64,000 bases of DNA from Sphingobacterium sp. PCS056. GTDB lineage: Bacteria; Bacteroidota; Bacteroidia; Sphingobacteriales; Sphingobacteriaceae. The notes under the pieces are model-generated. The model did no database searches, was not told the origin of the DNA, and saw only the letters and a list, made by a program, of their open reading frames with translations. Position 1 is the stretch's first letter. Every line of letters begins with the position of its first letter. The stretch spans positions 4,464,001 through 4,528,000 of the forward strand of contig NZ_CP096883.1 in NCBI RefSeq assembly GCF_023273895.1, read 5' to 3'. A program made the position numbers and the translations under genes. This document shows, in pieces, positions 44,901 through 53,010 of this stretch.

Positions 44901-45499
44901 CTATCAATTTAATGGCCAAAGAAGCTTTTGATGAGATGAATGAACGTTACAACTTTATCAATAAAGAAAAAGCTGATTTATTAGAAGCAAAAGGATCTTT
45001 AATGGCAACAATTAAAGAAATTGATGATACCGCAGAAGTACAATTTATGTTTACATTCAATAGTGTCCGTGATAACTTTATCAAAGTTTTCCGTTCCTTA
45101 TTTAATGAAGAAGATAGCTGTGATTTAATCCTAACAGATCCTTCCAAACCTTTAGATTCGGATATTGATATCATCGCGCGTCCAAAAGGAAAAAGACCAC
45201 TTTCGATCAATCAGTTATCTGGGGGCGAGAAAACATTGACTTCTACGGCGCTTTTGTTCTCGCTGTATCTATCTAAGCCTGCTCCCTTCTGTATCTTTGA
45301 TGAGGTAGATGCACCATTGGATGATACTAATATTGATAAATTTAACAACATTATTCGCGACTTTTCGAAGAACTCACAATTTATAGTGGTTTCTCACAAT
45401 AAGAAAACGATAGCAAGCACCGATATCATCTACGGTGTAACGATGGTCGAGCAAGGTGTATCGCGCGTGGTTGCTGTAGATTTGAGAGATGTTGCTTAA
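41957..45499 (+). CDS. smc: Chromosome segregation ATPase SMC
   Basis: 1180 residues. Walker A GPNGCGKSN is at 31-39; two long coiled coils (about 170-500 and 660-1000) flank the hinge (about 505-655, EGFPDSIRFL... to GLSGGSVGLFEG); the ABC signature LSGGEKTLT is near 1087 and Walker B FDEVDAPLDD near 1115. It forms the bacterial condensin ring with ScpA and ScpB, neither of which is nearby. Ends in a palindromic terminator. Confidence 0.97.
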   Translation: MQLTKLEIKGFKSFGDKITINFNEGVTAIVGPNGCGKSNVVDAIRWVLGEQSTRMLRSEKMENIIFNGTKNRKAANLAEVSLTFDNNKNVLPTAFTTVTVTRKLFRNGDSEYRLNDVKCRLKDITDLFLDTGVGADSYSIIELRMIDEIINNKENSRRNLFEEASGISKYKVRKKQTLNKLRDTEVDLSRVDDLLFEITKNLRSLEGQAKKAEKYTLLKDEYRHSSINLAYYRIGDFSSELERLQQQESKLNKQSTDAQEHISKAENELKQIREDNLEQEKNVSLQQKATQEFINKIRNYESEKKVKNEQLKNLQDKENRLNLEINNDNQQLNHVLYTIKRLHEELFHEQQQLDNFQANLEKDKFEVEELRGQQQAAKGKLDAFNKASTSLQDNIYRLEKDIAVLNIQKEALLQESVRTLADTESKEAELNQFNIAVAELEGRVETQQQQYETAIQMEEELQTQLQHHTTNINTLKEDLSKESRLADAKQNEYNLTKSLIDNLEGFPDSIRFLKKNAGWKKQPPLFSDILFCEEDYRVAIENYLEPIMNHYVVETQQDAVQAINLLSDAARGRANFFILDAIESVPAAPSIDHDLLTPALDVITVDDRFKPLCQVLLQHVFILQRERDHELELALPQGDTIILQKNGKFSKSKLGLSGGSVGLFEGKRIGRAKNIEILAKEIKTLNESIHILQDKIADETGRLTALQSNSQKETIDELRFQLNRLNNELISVKTKQEQYQTFITNALNRKKDLQDKIVAIENDLLILEPKIQDFKNEREQQVGDLQDYQDRFNKISEILTEKSASYNQGNIAYHQQQNKVSNINKDLEFRETQQDDFQNRIERNSKDLAEVQLSLKNTAQFVDEEDEDLVDMYTQKDALEKGLEDLEKNYYGVRKQINELEEQIIQYRRSKEQDDLLISEIKDKKTALQIDLNTLKERLSAEFNIELKDLLEQEEAPIITEDQDALVAKCTKLKKQLNEYGSINLMAKEAFDEMNERYNFINKEKADLLEAKGSLMATIKEIDDTAEVQFMFTFNSVRDNFIKVFRSLFNEEDSCDLILTDPSKPLDSDIDIIARPKGKRPLSINQLSGGEKTLTSTALLFSLYLSKPAPFCIFDEVDAPLDDTNIDKFNNIIRDFSKNSQFIVVSHNKKTIASTDIIYGVTMVEQGVSRVVAVDLRDVA

Positions 45500-45534
45500 G
45501 GTTTCATAACAGTTGCTAGGATGGCCTATTGTAT

Positions 45535-45572
45535 AAAAAAAGGAGCGATAAAATTTTATCGCTCCTTTTTTT
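45535..45572. terminator. Palindromic bidirectional terminator between smc and yceI
   Basis: 45535-45553 and 45554-45572 are exact inverted copies (AAAAGGAGCGATAAAA core) with no spacer, giving T7 tails on both strands. Confidence 0.92.
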
Positions 45573-45595
45573 ATACTGCATCTAAGCAGTTGCTA

Positions 45596-46231
45596 TTATT
45601 TAGTCGCTACCAAAGAAACCTTAAAGTTAATTTCAGCAGAGATTAAATCATCTTTTTTACCTTCATAACTTACACCCCAATCTGCACGAACGATATTAAA
45701 ATCAGCTTCTGTTTTGATTGTTGTTGCAGTAGATTCAACAACTTTAGTATCGAATGAAATATTTTTAGTAACACCTTTGATTGTTAAGTTACCAGAAACT
45801 TTCACATCTTGAGGAGTTGCACCAGCTTCAGCTTTAGTGATAACAAAAGTGGCTTCTGGAAATTTAGCTACATCAAAGAAGTCTGCTGCTTTCAAATGTC
45901 CATCCAATTTCTCCTTATACTCACCTTCCAAATCTGTAGAACTAATTGTATTCAAGTCCAATGCAAATGTACCACCGGTCAGAACACCGTTATCTACACT
46001 TAAAGTACCTGATTTAATTGCAATTGTACCTGTATGTGCACCTGTTACTTTTGTACCTGTCCATACCACTTTCGATTGTGCAACATCTACTTGATAAACA
46101 TCTCCTGCGGGAGTAGCAATTTGTTCAGTAGCGACAGAATCTTGAACTTCGGCTTTTTTTCCTTCAGGATTTCCAGCGCATGAAGACATGATAACAGCTG
46201 CAATAGCGGGCAATAACAATAATTTTTTCAT
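45596..46231 (-). CDS. YceI-family lipoprotein
   Basis: 211 residues. Lipobox MSSC places the lipidated Cys at 18, so it is membrane-anchored. The YceI lipocalin-like beta-barrel follows (about 45-211: YQVDVAQSKVVWTGTKV ... GVSYEGKKDDLISAEINFKV), a fold that binds long polyprenoid chains. Role unknown; often linked to envelope or acid stress. The promoter carries a palindrome. Confidence 0.92.
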   Translation of the reverse strand: MKKLLLLPAIAAVIMSSCAGNPEGKKAEVQDSVATEQIATPAGDVYQVDVAQSKVVWTGTKVTGAHTGTIAIKSGTLSVDNGVLTGGTFALDLNTISSTDLEGEYKEKLDGHLKAADFFDVAKFPEATFVITKAEAGATPQDVKVSGNLTIKGVTKNISFDTKVVESTATTIKTEADFNIVRADWGVSYEGKKDDLISAEINFKVSLVATK

Positions 46232-46258
46232 AATTAATATACTTTTATATGTTTAAAC

Positions 46259-46277
46259 ATTTGATTTATCAAATATA
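46259..46277 (-). promoter_or_regulatory. yceI promoter box with overlapping palindrome
   Basis: TATATTTG on minus (46277-46270) fits TAnnTTTG. ATTTGAT (46259-46265) and ATCAAAT (46268-46274) form a perfect inverted repeat that overlaps it, a plausible operator. The half-site TTTGAT is also that of the SPFH promoter sites, but the spacing differs. Confidence 0.45.
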
Positions 46278-46342
46278 TTATAAGATTGAAATAAAATCTA
46301 CCTTTGTAGTATACAAAATTAAATTATGACAATACCATGTTT

Positions 46343-47667
46343 TTAATGTCCTTTTGGAGTTGCCTCTACACGTCGAATGTCAGCCCCTAGTTTTTTCAAG
46401 CGTTCTTCAATATGTTGATAACCACGTTCTATTTGTTCGATATTATGAATGGTAGACGTGCCTTTAGCTGACAAAGCGGCAATTAATAAGGATACTCCTG
46501 CACGTATATCTGGAGAAGTCATCTCAATGCCTCGCAAAGGATACATTTTATTTAACCCAATCACAGTAGCGCGATGTGGGTCACAAAGAATGATTTGAGC
46601 ACCCATATCGATTAATTTATCAACAAAGAAAAGACGGCTTTCAAACATTTTTTGATGCACCAAAACATTTCCTTTTGCTTGTGTAGCCACAACCAAGACA
46701 ATACTTAATAAATCAGGTGTGAATCCTGGCCATGGAGAATCGGATATCGTTAAAATTGATCCATCAATAAAAGTATCGATTTCATATGAATCTTGAGCTG
46801 GAATATAAAGATCATCACCTCTTAGTTCCATTTTAATTCCTAATCGTTGAAAAACAGTAGGAATAATCCCCAGCTCCTTATAACAAACATCTTTGATGGT
46901 AATCTCAGAACCTGTCATAGCTGCCAGTCCAATGAAAGAACCAATCTCGATCATATCGGGCAACATGCGGTGTGTAGTACCGCCTAAGCGCTCTACTCCT
47001 TCTATGGTAAGCAAGTTTGAACCGATACCTGAGATTTTAGCTCCCATGCGATTCAACATTTTACATAACTGTTGTAGATATGGCTCACATGCAGCATTAT
47101 AGATTTCAGTCGTTCCTTTTGCCAATACAGCTGCCATCACAATGTTGGCAGTACCGGTCACTGACGCTTCATCTAATAAAATATATGCACCTTTTAATTG
47201 AGAAGCATCAACATTGAAGAAATGATTTTCCGCATCGTAGATAAACTTAGCTCCCAACTTTTCAAATCCCAAAAAGTGCGTATCCAAACGTCGGCGACCG
47301 ATTTTATCACCTCCTGGTTTCGGAATAGCAGCCTTTCCAAAACGAGCTAATAAAGGTCCAACGATCATAATAGATCCGCGCAAACTTCCGCCTTTTTCCT
47401 TAAACTCGTTGGATTGGAAATAATCAATATTAATATTTTTGCTTCAAAGACATAAGTATCCTCGTCAATCTGATTAACACTTACCCCTAGAGCTTTCAAA
47501 AGATCAATTAACTTATTCACGTCCTTAATATCGGGAACGTTACTGATTGTCACGGGCTCCTCCGTCAACAATACTGCAGACAGTATCTGCAATGCTTCAT
47601 TTTTTGCCCCCTGAGGAATAATCTCTCCTTTTAATGGCTTCCCGCCATTGATTTCAAATGCATTCAT
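46343..47667 (-). pseudogene. murA: UDP-N-acetylglucosamine enolpyruvyl transferase MurA, interrupted by an apparent 1-base deletion
   Basis: First committed step of peptidoglycan synthesis. The N-terminal part (MNAFEINGGKPLKGEIIPQG, Lys22 present) runs to ...VFEAK and then goes out of frame; the body resumes at LRGSIMIVGPLLARFG. The break is at A5 on the coding strand (T5 at 47436-47440); six would restore NINIDYFQSNEF and a 441-residue enzyme. Sequencing error is likely. The fosfomycin-site Cys is replaced by Asp (PGGDKIGRR), about residue 121. Confidence 0.92.
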
Positions 47668-47713
47668 TCGTACACCTATATCTTTTTATATTCTCTTTAC
47701 GTTATCTATAAGA

Positions 47714-47755
47714 AAAAAAGCAATTGAAAAGAAATATAAATTACTTCACAATTGC
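47714..47755 (-). terminator. Terminator between DUF4290 gene and murA
   Basis: GCAATTG (47720-47726) and CAATTGC (47749-47755) pair with a few more inner bases; on the minus strand TTTTTTTC follows. A second small stem TAATACC/GGTATTA lies at 47762-47778. Confidence 0.65.
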
Positions 47756-47782
47756 CTTATCTAATACCCAAGGTATTAACAA

Positions 47783-48595
47783 TTATCCTCTTTTATAACC
47801 GCTGTTACTGTTACTACTGCTGTTGCTATTATTATTATTTTGATAAGGGCGTCTGTTGTTGTTATTACTGCTTCCGCCACCAGAGTTGCTACGCTTTTGG
47901 AACGAATTCGTGCCAGAAGGTCTTCTATTGTTTGAGTTATTATTATTACTGCTGCGACTGTGGTTATTATTAGAATGACCCGAATTGTTATTCGTTGTTT
48001 GGGCAGGGCTATTTCCTTTAACGCGGTTGCCTGGAGGCGCGCTTTTAAAGTCTAGCTTCGTTAATACAGTGCCTTCGGGCAATTGCAAAACTTTACTTGA
48101 TAATTCGGATAAATCTTGGATGATAAATTCATCTGCAACCGCATCCTTATTCCAAGTTGTATAAGCCATTTTCATAAAATTGGCAATGGAAAGAGCCATT
48201 TTTTGACGCTTTTCCTCATCTGTGATCGAAATGGCCTTATTAATCATCTTCTCCACAGTAAAACCGTAATGTTTGTACTTAATATTATGCTGTGGATAGG
48301 TTAACAATTCCGGTTCATGTTTTACCAATTCTGGAGTTGCTGTAGGATAAGGTGAGTCTACATCGATTTTAAAATCAGAAATAATTTGTAAGTGATCCCA
48401 CAATTTATGCTTAAAATCTGCCACATCGCGTAAATGAGGATTTAAAACCCCCATCATATCAATGACAACTTGAGCATACTTATTTCTTTCCTCTTTTGTC
48501 GGTAAATCACAAATATAGTTTACCATATTTTGCACATTCCTACCGTATTCAGCTAGGATTAGCTTCGGTCTTGTGCTGTTGTAGTCAAAGTTCAT
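47783..48595 (-). CDS. DUF4290 protein with Asn/Ser-rich tail
   Basis: 270 residues. The first 195 match DUF4290, a Bacteroidota family commonly next to murA (MNFDYNSTRPKLILAEYGRN at the start). The last 75 residues are low complexity, with runs of Asn, Ser, Arg and Gly (NNNNSNNRRPSG, SNSSSNSNSGYKRG), likely disordered and possibly nucleic-acid-binding. Function unknown. Confidence 0.9.
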   Translation of the reverse strand: MNFDYNSTRPKLILAEYGRNVQNMVNYICDLPTKEERNKYAQVVIDMMGVLNPHLRDVADFKHKLWDHLQIISDFKIDVDSPYPTATPELVKHEPELLTYPQHNIKYKHYGFTVEKMINKAISITDEEKRQKMALSIANFMKMAYTTWNKDAVADEFIIQDLSELSSKVLQLPEGTVLTKLDFKSAPPGNRVKGNSPAQTTNNNSGHSNNNHSRSSNNNNSNNRRPSGTNSFQKRSNSGGGSSNNNNRRPYQNNNNSNSSSNSNSGYKRG

Positions 48596-48647
48596 ATAGT
48601 GAATTTCAGTACCAATACAACGTTGTATTTGATACTTTGGTATTAAA

Positions 48648-50924
48648 TTATTGAATAATTCTCAGTTTTGCAAATTTAAGCAACAATTGTTTCTGTCCCA
48701 AGTCTTTAAAGAAAATAGTTGCTTTTACTTCTCCCTTCGATCCTTCCAGGTTCACAACCTTTCCAAATCCAAATCTTTCATGCTCCACTTCCATGCCAAC
48801 TTGTAAATTATTGGTATCAGACGGAGTAAAACCAGCGGAAGGTGTATGCGCTTTGGGTAATATCGAGGTAGTTTTAAAAGGTTTCGGCTTAGGTTTTGAA
48901 AAACTATCCGTCTCTTTTTGCTGCCAAGCAATACGCTCACCTTGAAAACCTCCAGATTCTGCAGAAGAACTTTGTCTTGGTTTAAAATCCAAATCCAAAC
49001 AAGCTGGATTCAGTTCATCCAAGAATCTACTTGGTTCACAGTTATTCAGTGTTCCCCAACGATATCTAGAAGTTGCGTACGAAAGTAATAATTTTTTTTC
49101 AGCTCTGGTAACTGCAACGTAAAATAATCTTCGTTCCTCCTCCAATTCTGTCCTCGAATTTAAAGCCAATTGTGATGGAAATAGATTCTCTTCCAATCCT
49201 ACGATAAATACAACTGGAAATTCTAACCCTTTTGAAGAGTGTATCGTCATCATGGAAACCGTGTCGGCGTTGGGATCTTTGTCATTATCATCATTAGTTA
49301 ACAAGGCGATATCTTGCATATAGATATCCAAACCACGCTCCTCGATATCTTCACGTTCAGAGAACTCTTTAATACCATTGAGCAATTCTTGGATATGCTC
49401 ATAACGTGTCAATCCTTCTACTGATTTATCTTCGTACAATTCCTTTAATATACCCGAATGCTGCGCAATGTGCATCGCGGTATCAAAAGCACTATTGGTC
49501 TTTGCTAATGCCTGAAAACTCAATATCATTTGACCAAAACCACCTACAGATGCCGCACTGCGACCATCCATAAACATCTGAGCATTGGCTACAATGTCCC
49601 AAAGACGATATTGGTGCTGATCTGCTGCAATGACAATCTTCTCGACCGTGGTATCACCAATACCTCGACGTGGGTAATTAATGACGCGCTTCAACGCCTC
49701 CTCATCATTCGGATTGAAGGTCAACCTAAAATAGGCGATTAAATCTTTAATTTCTTTCCTTTGATAGAATGAAGTACCACCGTATATTTTATAAGGAATA
49801 TTAATTTTTCGTAAGGCTTCCTCCATCGCTCGAGATTGGGCATTTGTACGATATAGAATCGCAAAGTCTTTATAATTTAAAGATTTCAAAGCCTTTTCTT
49901 GCGAAATTAATTCCGCAACAATTTTACCTTCCTCATTATCCGAAAATGCACGTGAGACCTTAATCTTCTCTCCTTCTTCATTATCTGAAAAGACATTTTT
50001 CTCCAACTGATTCTGATTGTTAGCAATGACCGAATTTGCAGCATTCACGATCGTTTGAGTCGAACGGTAATTTTGCTCTAATTTGAAAACTTGAACAGTT
50101 GGATAATCTTTTTGGAAATTCAGGATATTCTGAATATTTGCTCCACGGAATGCATAAATACTTTGTGCGTCATCGCCCACCACGCAGATATTTTCATTGA
50201 CAGCAGCTAAGCGTTTAACGATCAAGTATTGTGAAAAGTTTGTATCCTGATACTCATCGACCATTAGGTACTTAAACTGATGCTGATATTTATGCAGTAC
50301 TTCTGGGTGCTTATTAAGCAGTACGTTGGTCTTAAACAACAGATCATCAAAATCCATAGCACCTGCACGATAACAACGCTGTGCATAGGTCATATAGATT
50401 TCTCCCAATTGTCCTCGGCCGTTAGAAATATCTTCAGCTTTTAAGGCTTCATTTTTATTGTACTCCTGTGGTGAGATCAGATTATTTTTAGCCTGCGAAA
50501 TACGTCCATATACGTGATTGACATTATAGAGCTTATCGTCCAAGTTCATTTCTTTTAAAATGGACCGCAATAAGCTTTTCGTATCATCGGTATCATAAAT
50601 CGTAAAATTACGGGGATATCCAATTAATTCTGCTTCAACACGTAAGATCTTTGCAAACACCGAGTGAAATGTACCCATCCATATGTTCTTGGCTTCAGCC
50701 CCAACAACGGACATAATACGATTACGCATTTCTTTAGCTGCCTTATTCGTAAAGGTCAATACTAATATATGGAAAGGATCTACTCCTTTTTGTATTAAAT
50801 GTGCTACACGGTAAGTAATGACACGAGTTTTTCCTGATCCAGCTCCAGCAACAATCATTACTGGACCATCAGTTTGTTCTACAGCTCCTCTTTGAGATGG
50901 GTTCAATCCTGCTAAAAAATCCAA
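48648..50924 (-). CDS. pcrA: UvrD/PcrA superfamily 1A DNA helicase
   Basis: 758 residues with SF1 motifs: Walker A AGAGSGKT at 26-33, DEYQDTN (motif II), the QNYRSTQ and VTRAEKKLLL motifs. A C-terminal Tudor-like PcrA domain (VGMEVEHERFGFGKVV...) would contact RNA polymerase. Roles: repair, replication restart. The start is TTG 50924, supported by a strong AGGAG site at 50935-50931 six bases upstream and by the family-like start DFLAGLNPSQRGAV; such a site is unusual in this phylum. Confidence 0.95.
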   Translation of the reverse strand: MDFLAGLNPSQRGAVEQTDGPVMIVAGAGSGKTRVITYRVAHLIQKGVDPFHILVLTFTNKAAKEMRNRIMSVVGAEAKNIWMGTFHSVFAKILRVEAELIGYPRNFTIYDTDDTKSLLRSILKEMNLDDKLYNVNHVYGRISQAKNNLISPQEYNKNEALKAEDISNGRGQLGEIYMTYAQRCYRAGAMDFDDLLFKTNVLLNKHPEVLHKYQHQFKYLMVDEYQDTNFSQYLIVKRLAAVNENICVVGDDAQSIYAFRGANIQNILNFQKDYPTVQVFKLEQNYRSTQTIVNAANSVIANNQNQLEKNVFSDNEEGEKIKVSRAFSDNEEGKIVAELISQEKALKSLNYKDFAILYRTNAQSRAMEEALRKINIPYKIYGGTSFYQRKEIKDLIAYFRLTFNPNDEEALKRVINYPRRGIGDTTVEKIVIAADQHQYRLWDIVANAQMFMDGRSAASVGGFGQMILSFQALAKTNSAFDTAMHIAQHSGILKELYEDKSVEGLTRYEHIQELLNGIKEFSEREDIEERGLDIYMQDIALLTNDDNDKDPNADTVSMMTIHSSKGLEFPVVFIVGLEENLFPSQLALNSRTELEEERRLFYVAVTRAEKKLLLSYATSRYRWGTLNNCEPSRFLDELNPACLDLDFKPRQSSSAESGGFQGERIAWQQKETDSFSKPKPKPFKTTSILPKAHTPSAGFTPSDTNNLQVGMEVEHERFGFGKVVNLEGSKGEVKATIFFKDLGQKQLLLKFAKLRIIQ

Positions 50925-51268
50925 AGCTTTCTCCTAATATTATATGTTATCTAAAATAGCTTATAAAAGTACGAAAATCATTTGGTGGATAGGGAGTGAT
51001 CATCTACAAATATTATTTTTTTTAATAAAACAGCCTATTATTGATAATTATATAAAACACTGTTTCAATATCAAAAAGAGACCAAATTAAATAATAATTT
51101 AGGCTTACTTTAGATATAGCTTAGGGTTAGTAGGGGGTTAATAGGGGTATACCCCTATTAACCCCCTACTAACCCTCTATAACCCCCCTATTATATCCCC
51201 ATTATTATAAAACTTGTTATTAATCAAATCCGAAGTTGAAGCAGAAACTATGGCCGCAAAATCGACAG
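50925..51268. other. Intergenic region upstream of pcrA
   Basis: No gene. The prominent object is the G/C-tract palindrome at 51123-51200. The pcrA Shine-Dalgarno is at 50931-50935. The rest is AT-rich. Confidence 0.6.
51123..51200. repeat. Perfect 54-bp palindrome in an 11-bp-period G/C-tract repeat
   Basis: 51123-51149 and 51150-51176 are exact inverted copies of 27 bp with no spacer. The right arm continues into further units, so the C-rich side reads as CCCC-TATTAAC, CCCC-TACTAAC, CCCT-CTATAAC, CCCC-CCTATT at roughly 11-bp steps to 51200. The minus strand then has five G-tracts of 3-6 separated by 6-8 nt, enough for a quadruplex. Confidence 0.85.
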
Positions 51269-51982
51269 TTATTTAAAAGCCACAAAAGAGGCGAAATTTA
51301 ATTTTTTGTGAAGCACGTCTACGAAATTAAACCCCACTGTTTTCAATAAATTTAGCTGATAGGTCAGACTACGTGGTGTGTCTTCGTATTCAATATAATT
51401 GAACACATGATCGCGGTAGGATGCGTCTTTCAAACTCGTCAGATAGGCTCCGTAATGCTGATGATAGATTAAATGCTGAATAGCTTCATGATCCTGTATC
51501 ACTAAATCAAAAATCCACAGACTCCCGCCCTTTTTTAACAACCTATATAATTTTTCAAACGCTTGTTCCCAATCTTGATCATCACGCAGATGATGCAATA
51601 CTGCCGTAGCTATAATCACGTCATAACTATTTTCTTTTAGCGCCGCTGTTCTAAAATCACCTTTAATTATTTCAACTTTTCCTGATGTCAATCCTTGTAG
51701 GCGTTCATAGGCCTTATCGAGCATCGGTTGACTTAAATCAACCAACGTACAATCAAAATTTGAAAGTTGATGTGCTAATTTGACCGGATAATTTCCGGCA
51801 CCACAACCAATATCCAGCACCTGCTTTAAATCGGGATATACAGTAGCGATACCATCCGTGATCAGCTCCATATTAAAAAGCGCATCTAAAGTCGTCTGCT
51901 GACCGGTGTCAAGATTTGAAAAACGACTTACATCCTGATCAAAACGCTCTTCAATGTCCTTTAATGTTGATTTTTTTGTCAT
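51269..51982 (-). CDS. Class I SAM-dependent methyltransferase
   Basis: 237 residues from ATG 51982. SAM motif VLDIGCGAGNYPVKL near 56-70 and the later IATAVLHHLRDD motif are typical; acceptor unknown. The frame runs on to TTG 52006, but that TTG is part of the -7 box TAGATTTG (52011-52004), so the ATG is right. It diverges from a LysR gene 91 bp away, which probably regulates it. Confidence 0.9.
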   Translation of the reverse strand: MTKKSTLKDIEERFDQDVSRFSNLDTGQQTTLDALFNMELITDGIATVYPDLKQVLDIGCGAGNYPVKLAHQLSNFDCTLVDLSQPMLDKAYERLQGLTSGKVEIIKGDFRTAALKENSYDVIIATAVLHHLRDDQDWEQAFEKLYRLLKKGGSLWIFDLVIQDHEAIQHLIYHQHYGAYLTSLKDASYRDHVFNYIEYEDTPRSLTYQLNLLKTVGFNFVDVLHKKLNFASFVAFK

Positions 51983-52003
51983 TTCATAGTTTTTTAACTT
52001 TTT

Positions 52004-52011
52004 CAAATCTA
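52004..52011 (-). promoter_or_regulatory. -7 box of the methyltransferase gene, LysR divergon
   Basis: TAGATTTG on minus fits TAnnTTTG. The 62 bp to the LysR start contain ATTAATAC twice (near 52020 and 52051), direct repeats that could be LysR contacts. Confidence 0.5.
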
Positions 52012-52073
52012 AAGCATTGATTAATACTTTAAAAATACTATTTTAGGCAATTATTAATACCTTTCAAGTATCG

Positions 52074-52949
52074 ATGGAATTAAGACATTTACATTATTTT
52101 AAAGCAGTAGCGACCACGTTACATTTTGGACGAGCAGCAGAACAATTGCACATCTCTCAACCTCCGCTTACCCGCCAAATTAAAGATTTGGAGAAAGAGT
52201 TGGGCGTGATTTTATTTTATCGAAATAACAAGCGTGTAGAGCTGACTAATGCTGGTCGCTATTTTTTAAAGGAATGTGATCAATTGATGCAGCAGCTGGA
52301 GAAAGCTAAATTGATGGCCAAGCAGCTACATCAAGCAATATCGGGCGATTTTAGATTGGGATACATCAGCTCTACCCCGAAAAAGATGTTGGCACACATC
52401 CTCAAACAGATAAAAGCAGAGTTTCCATATTTGCATGTATATCTTTATGAGATTTCTTCTCAAAAGCAAAAAATAGCATTAGAAAACGGCAAGTTGGACT
52501 TAGGGATCTTACGTGCGCCAATATTCACGACCGATCTTCAGGTTCATTCTTTATTCAAAGATTCGTTCTGTCTAGCAACTCCAAAAGATTGGACAAAAGA
52601 AATCAGTGCGATTACATTGATGCAAGAAGACTTTATCTCCTATAATGCCAGCTATGCGGATGACTATCACAATCAAATTATAGCTTGTGCCAATAGAATT
52701 GGTTTTCACCCACAGATTGTCCACGAATGTAATACCATGCATTCCATATTGGAATTAGTAGCAAATGGCTTGGGCATCGCATTTGTTCCAACATCGGTAT
52801 CTAAACAGGACACCGAGCTGACCTTAAACTTCCATAGTCTAAAGGAGCAGGAGATTCAAACGGAAGTCATACTAGCCTATGATCACAAAAGCCAGCATCC
52901 CGTTTTACAACAATTTATAACCTTGATTAAAGACTACTATACCACATAA
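52074..52949 (+). CDS. LysR-family transcriptional regulator
   Basis: 291 residues: N-terminal winged helix (about 1-60: MELRHLHYFKAVATTLHFGR, then AAEQLHISQPPLTRQIKDLE) and a periplasmic-binding-like effector domain (about 90-290). Divergent from the methyltransferase gene, which is the expected target together with its own gene. Effector unknown. Confidence 0.93.
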   Translation: MELRHLHYFKAVATTLHFGRAAEQLHISQPPLTRQIKDLEKELGVILFYRNNKRVELTNAGRYFLKECDQLMQQLEKAKLMAKQLHQAISGDFRLGYISSTPKKMLAHILKQIKAEFPYLHVYLYEISSQKQKIALENGKLDLGILRAPIFTTDLQVHSLFKDSFCLATPKDWTKEISAITLMQEDFISYNASYADDYHNQIIACANRIGFHPQIVHECNTMHSILELVANGLGIAFVPTSVSKQDTELTLNFHSLKEQEIQTEVILAYDHKSQHPVLQQFITLIKDYYTT

Positions 52950-52971
52950 GTAGTTTATCATATAGCTATAA

Positions 52972-53010
52972 AATAAAGGTCAGATCTCCATTCGTGTGCT
53001 GATCTTTATT
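52972..53010 (+). terminator. Terminator between LysR and TIGR02757 genes
   Basis: AATAAAGGTCAG (52972-52983) pairs with CTGATCTTTATT (52999-53010), one mismatch, followed by TTAT. The stem ends where the convergent gene's stop codon begins. Confidence 0.7.
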
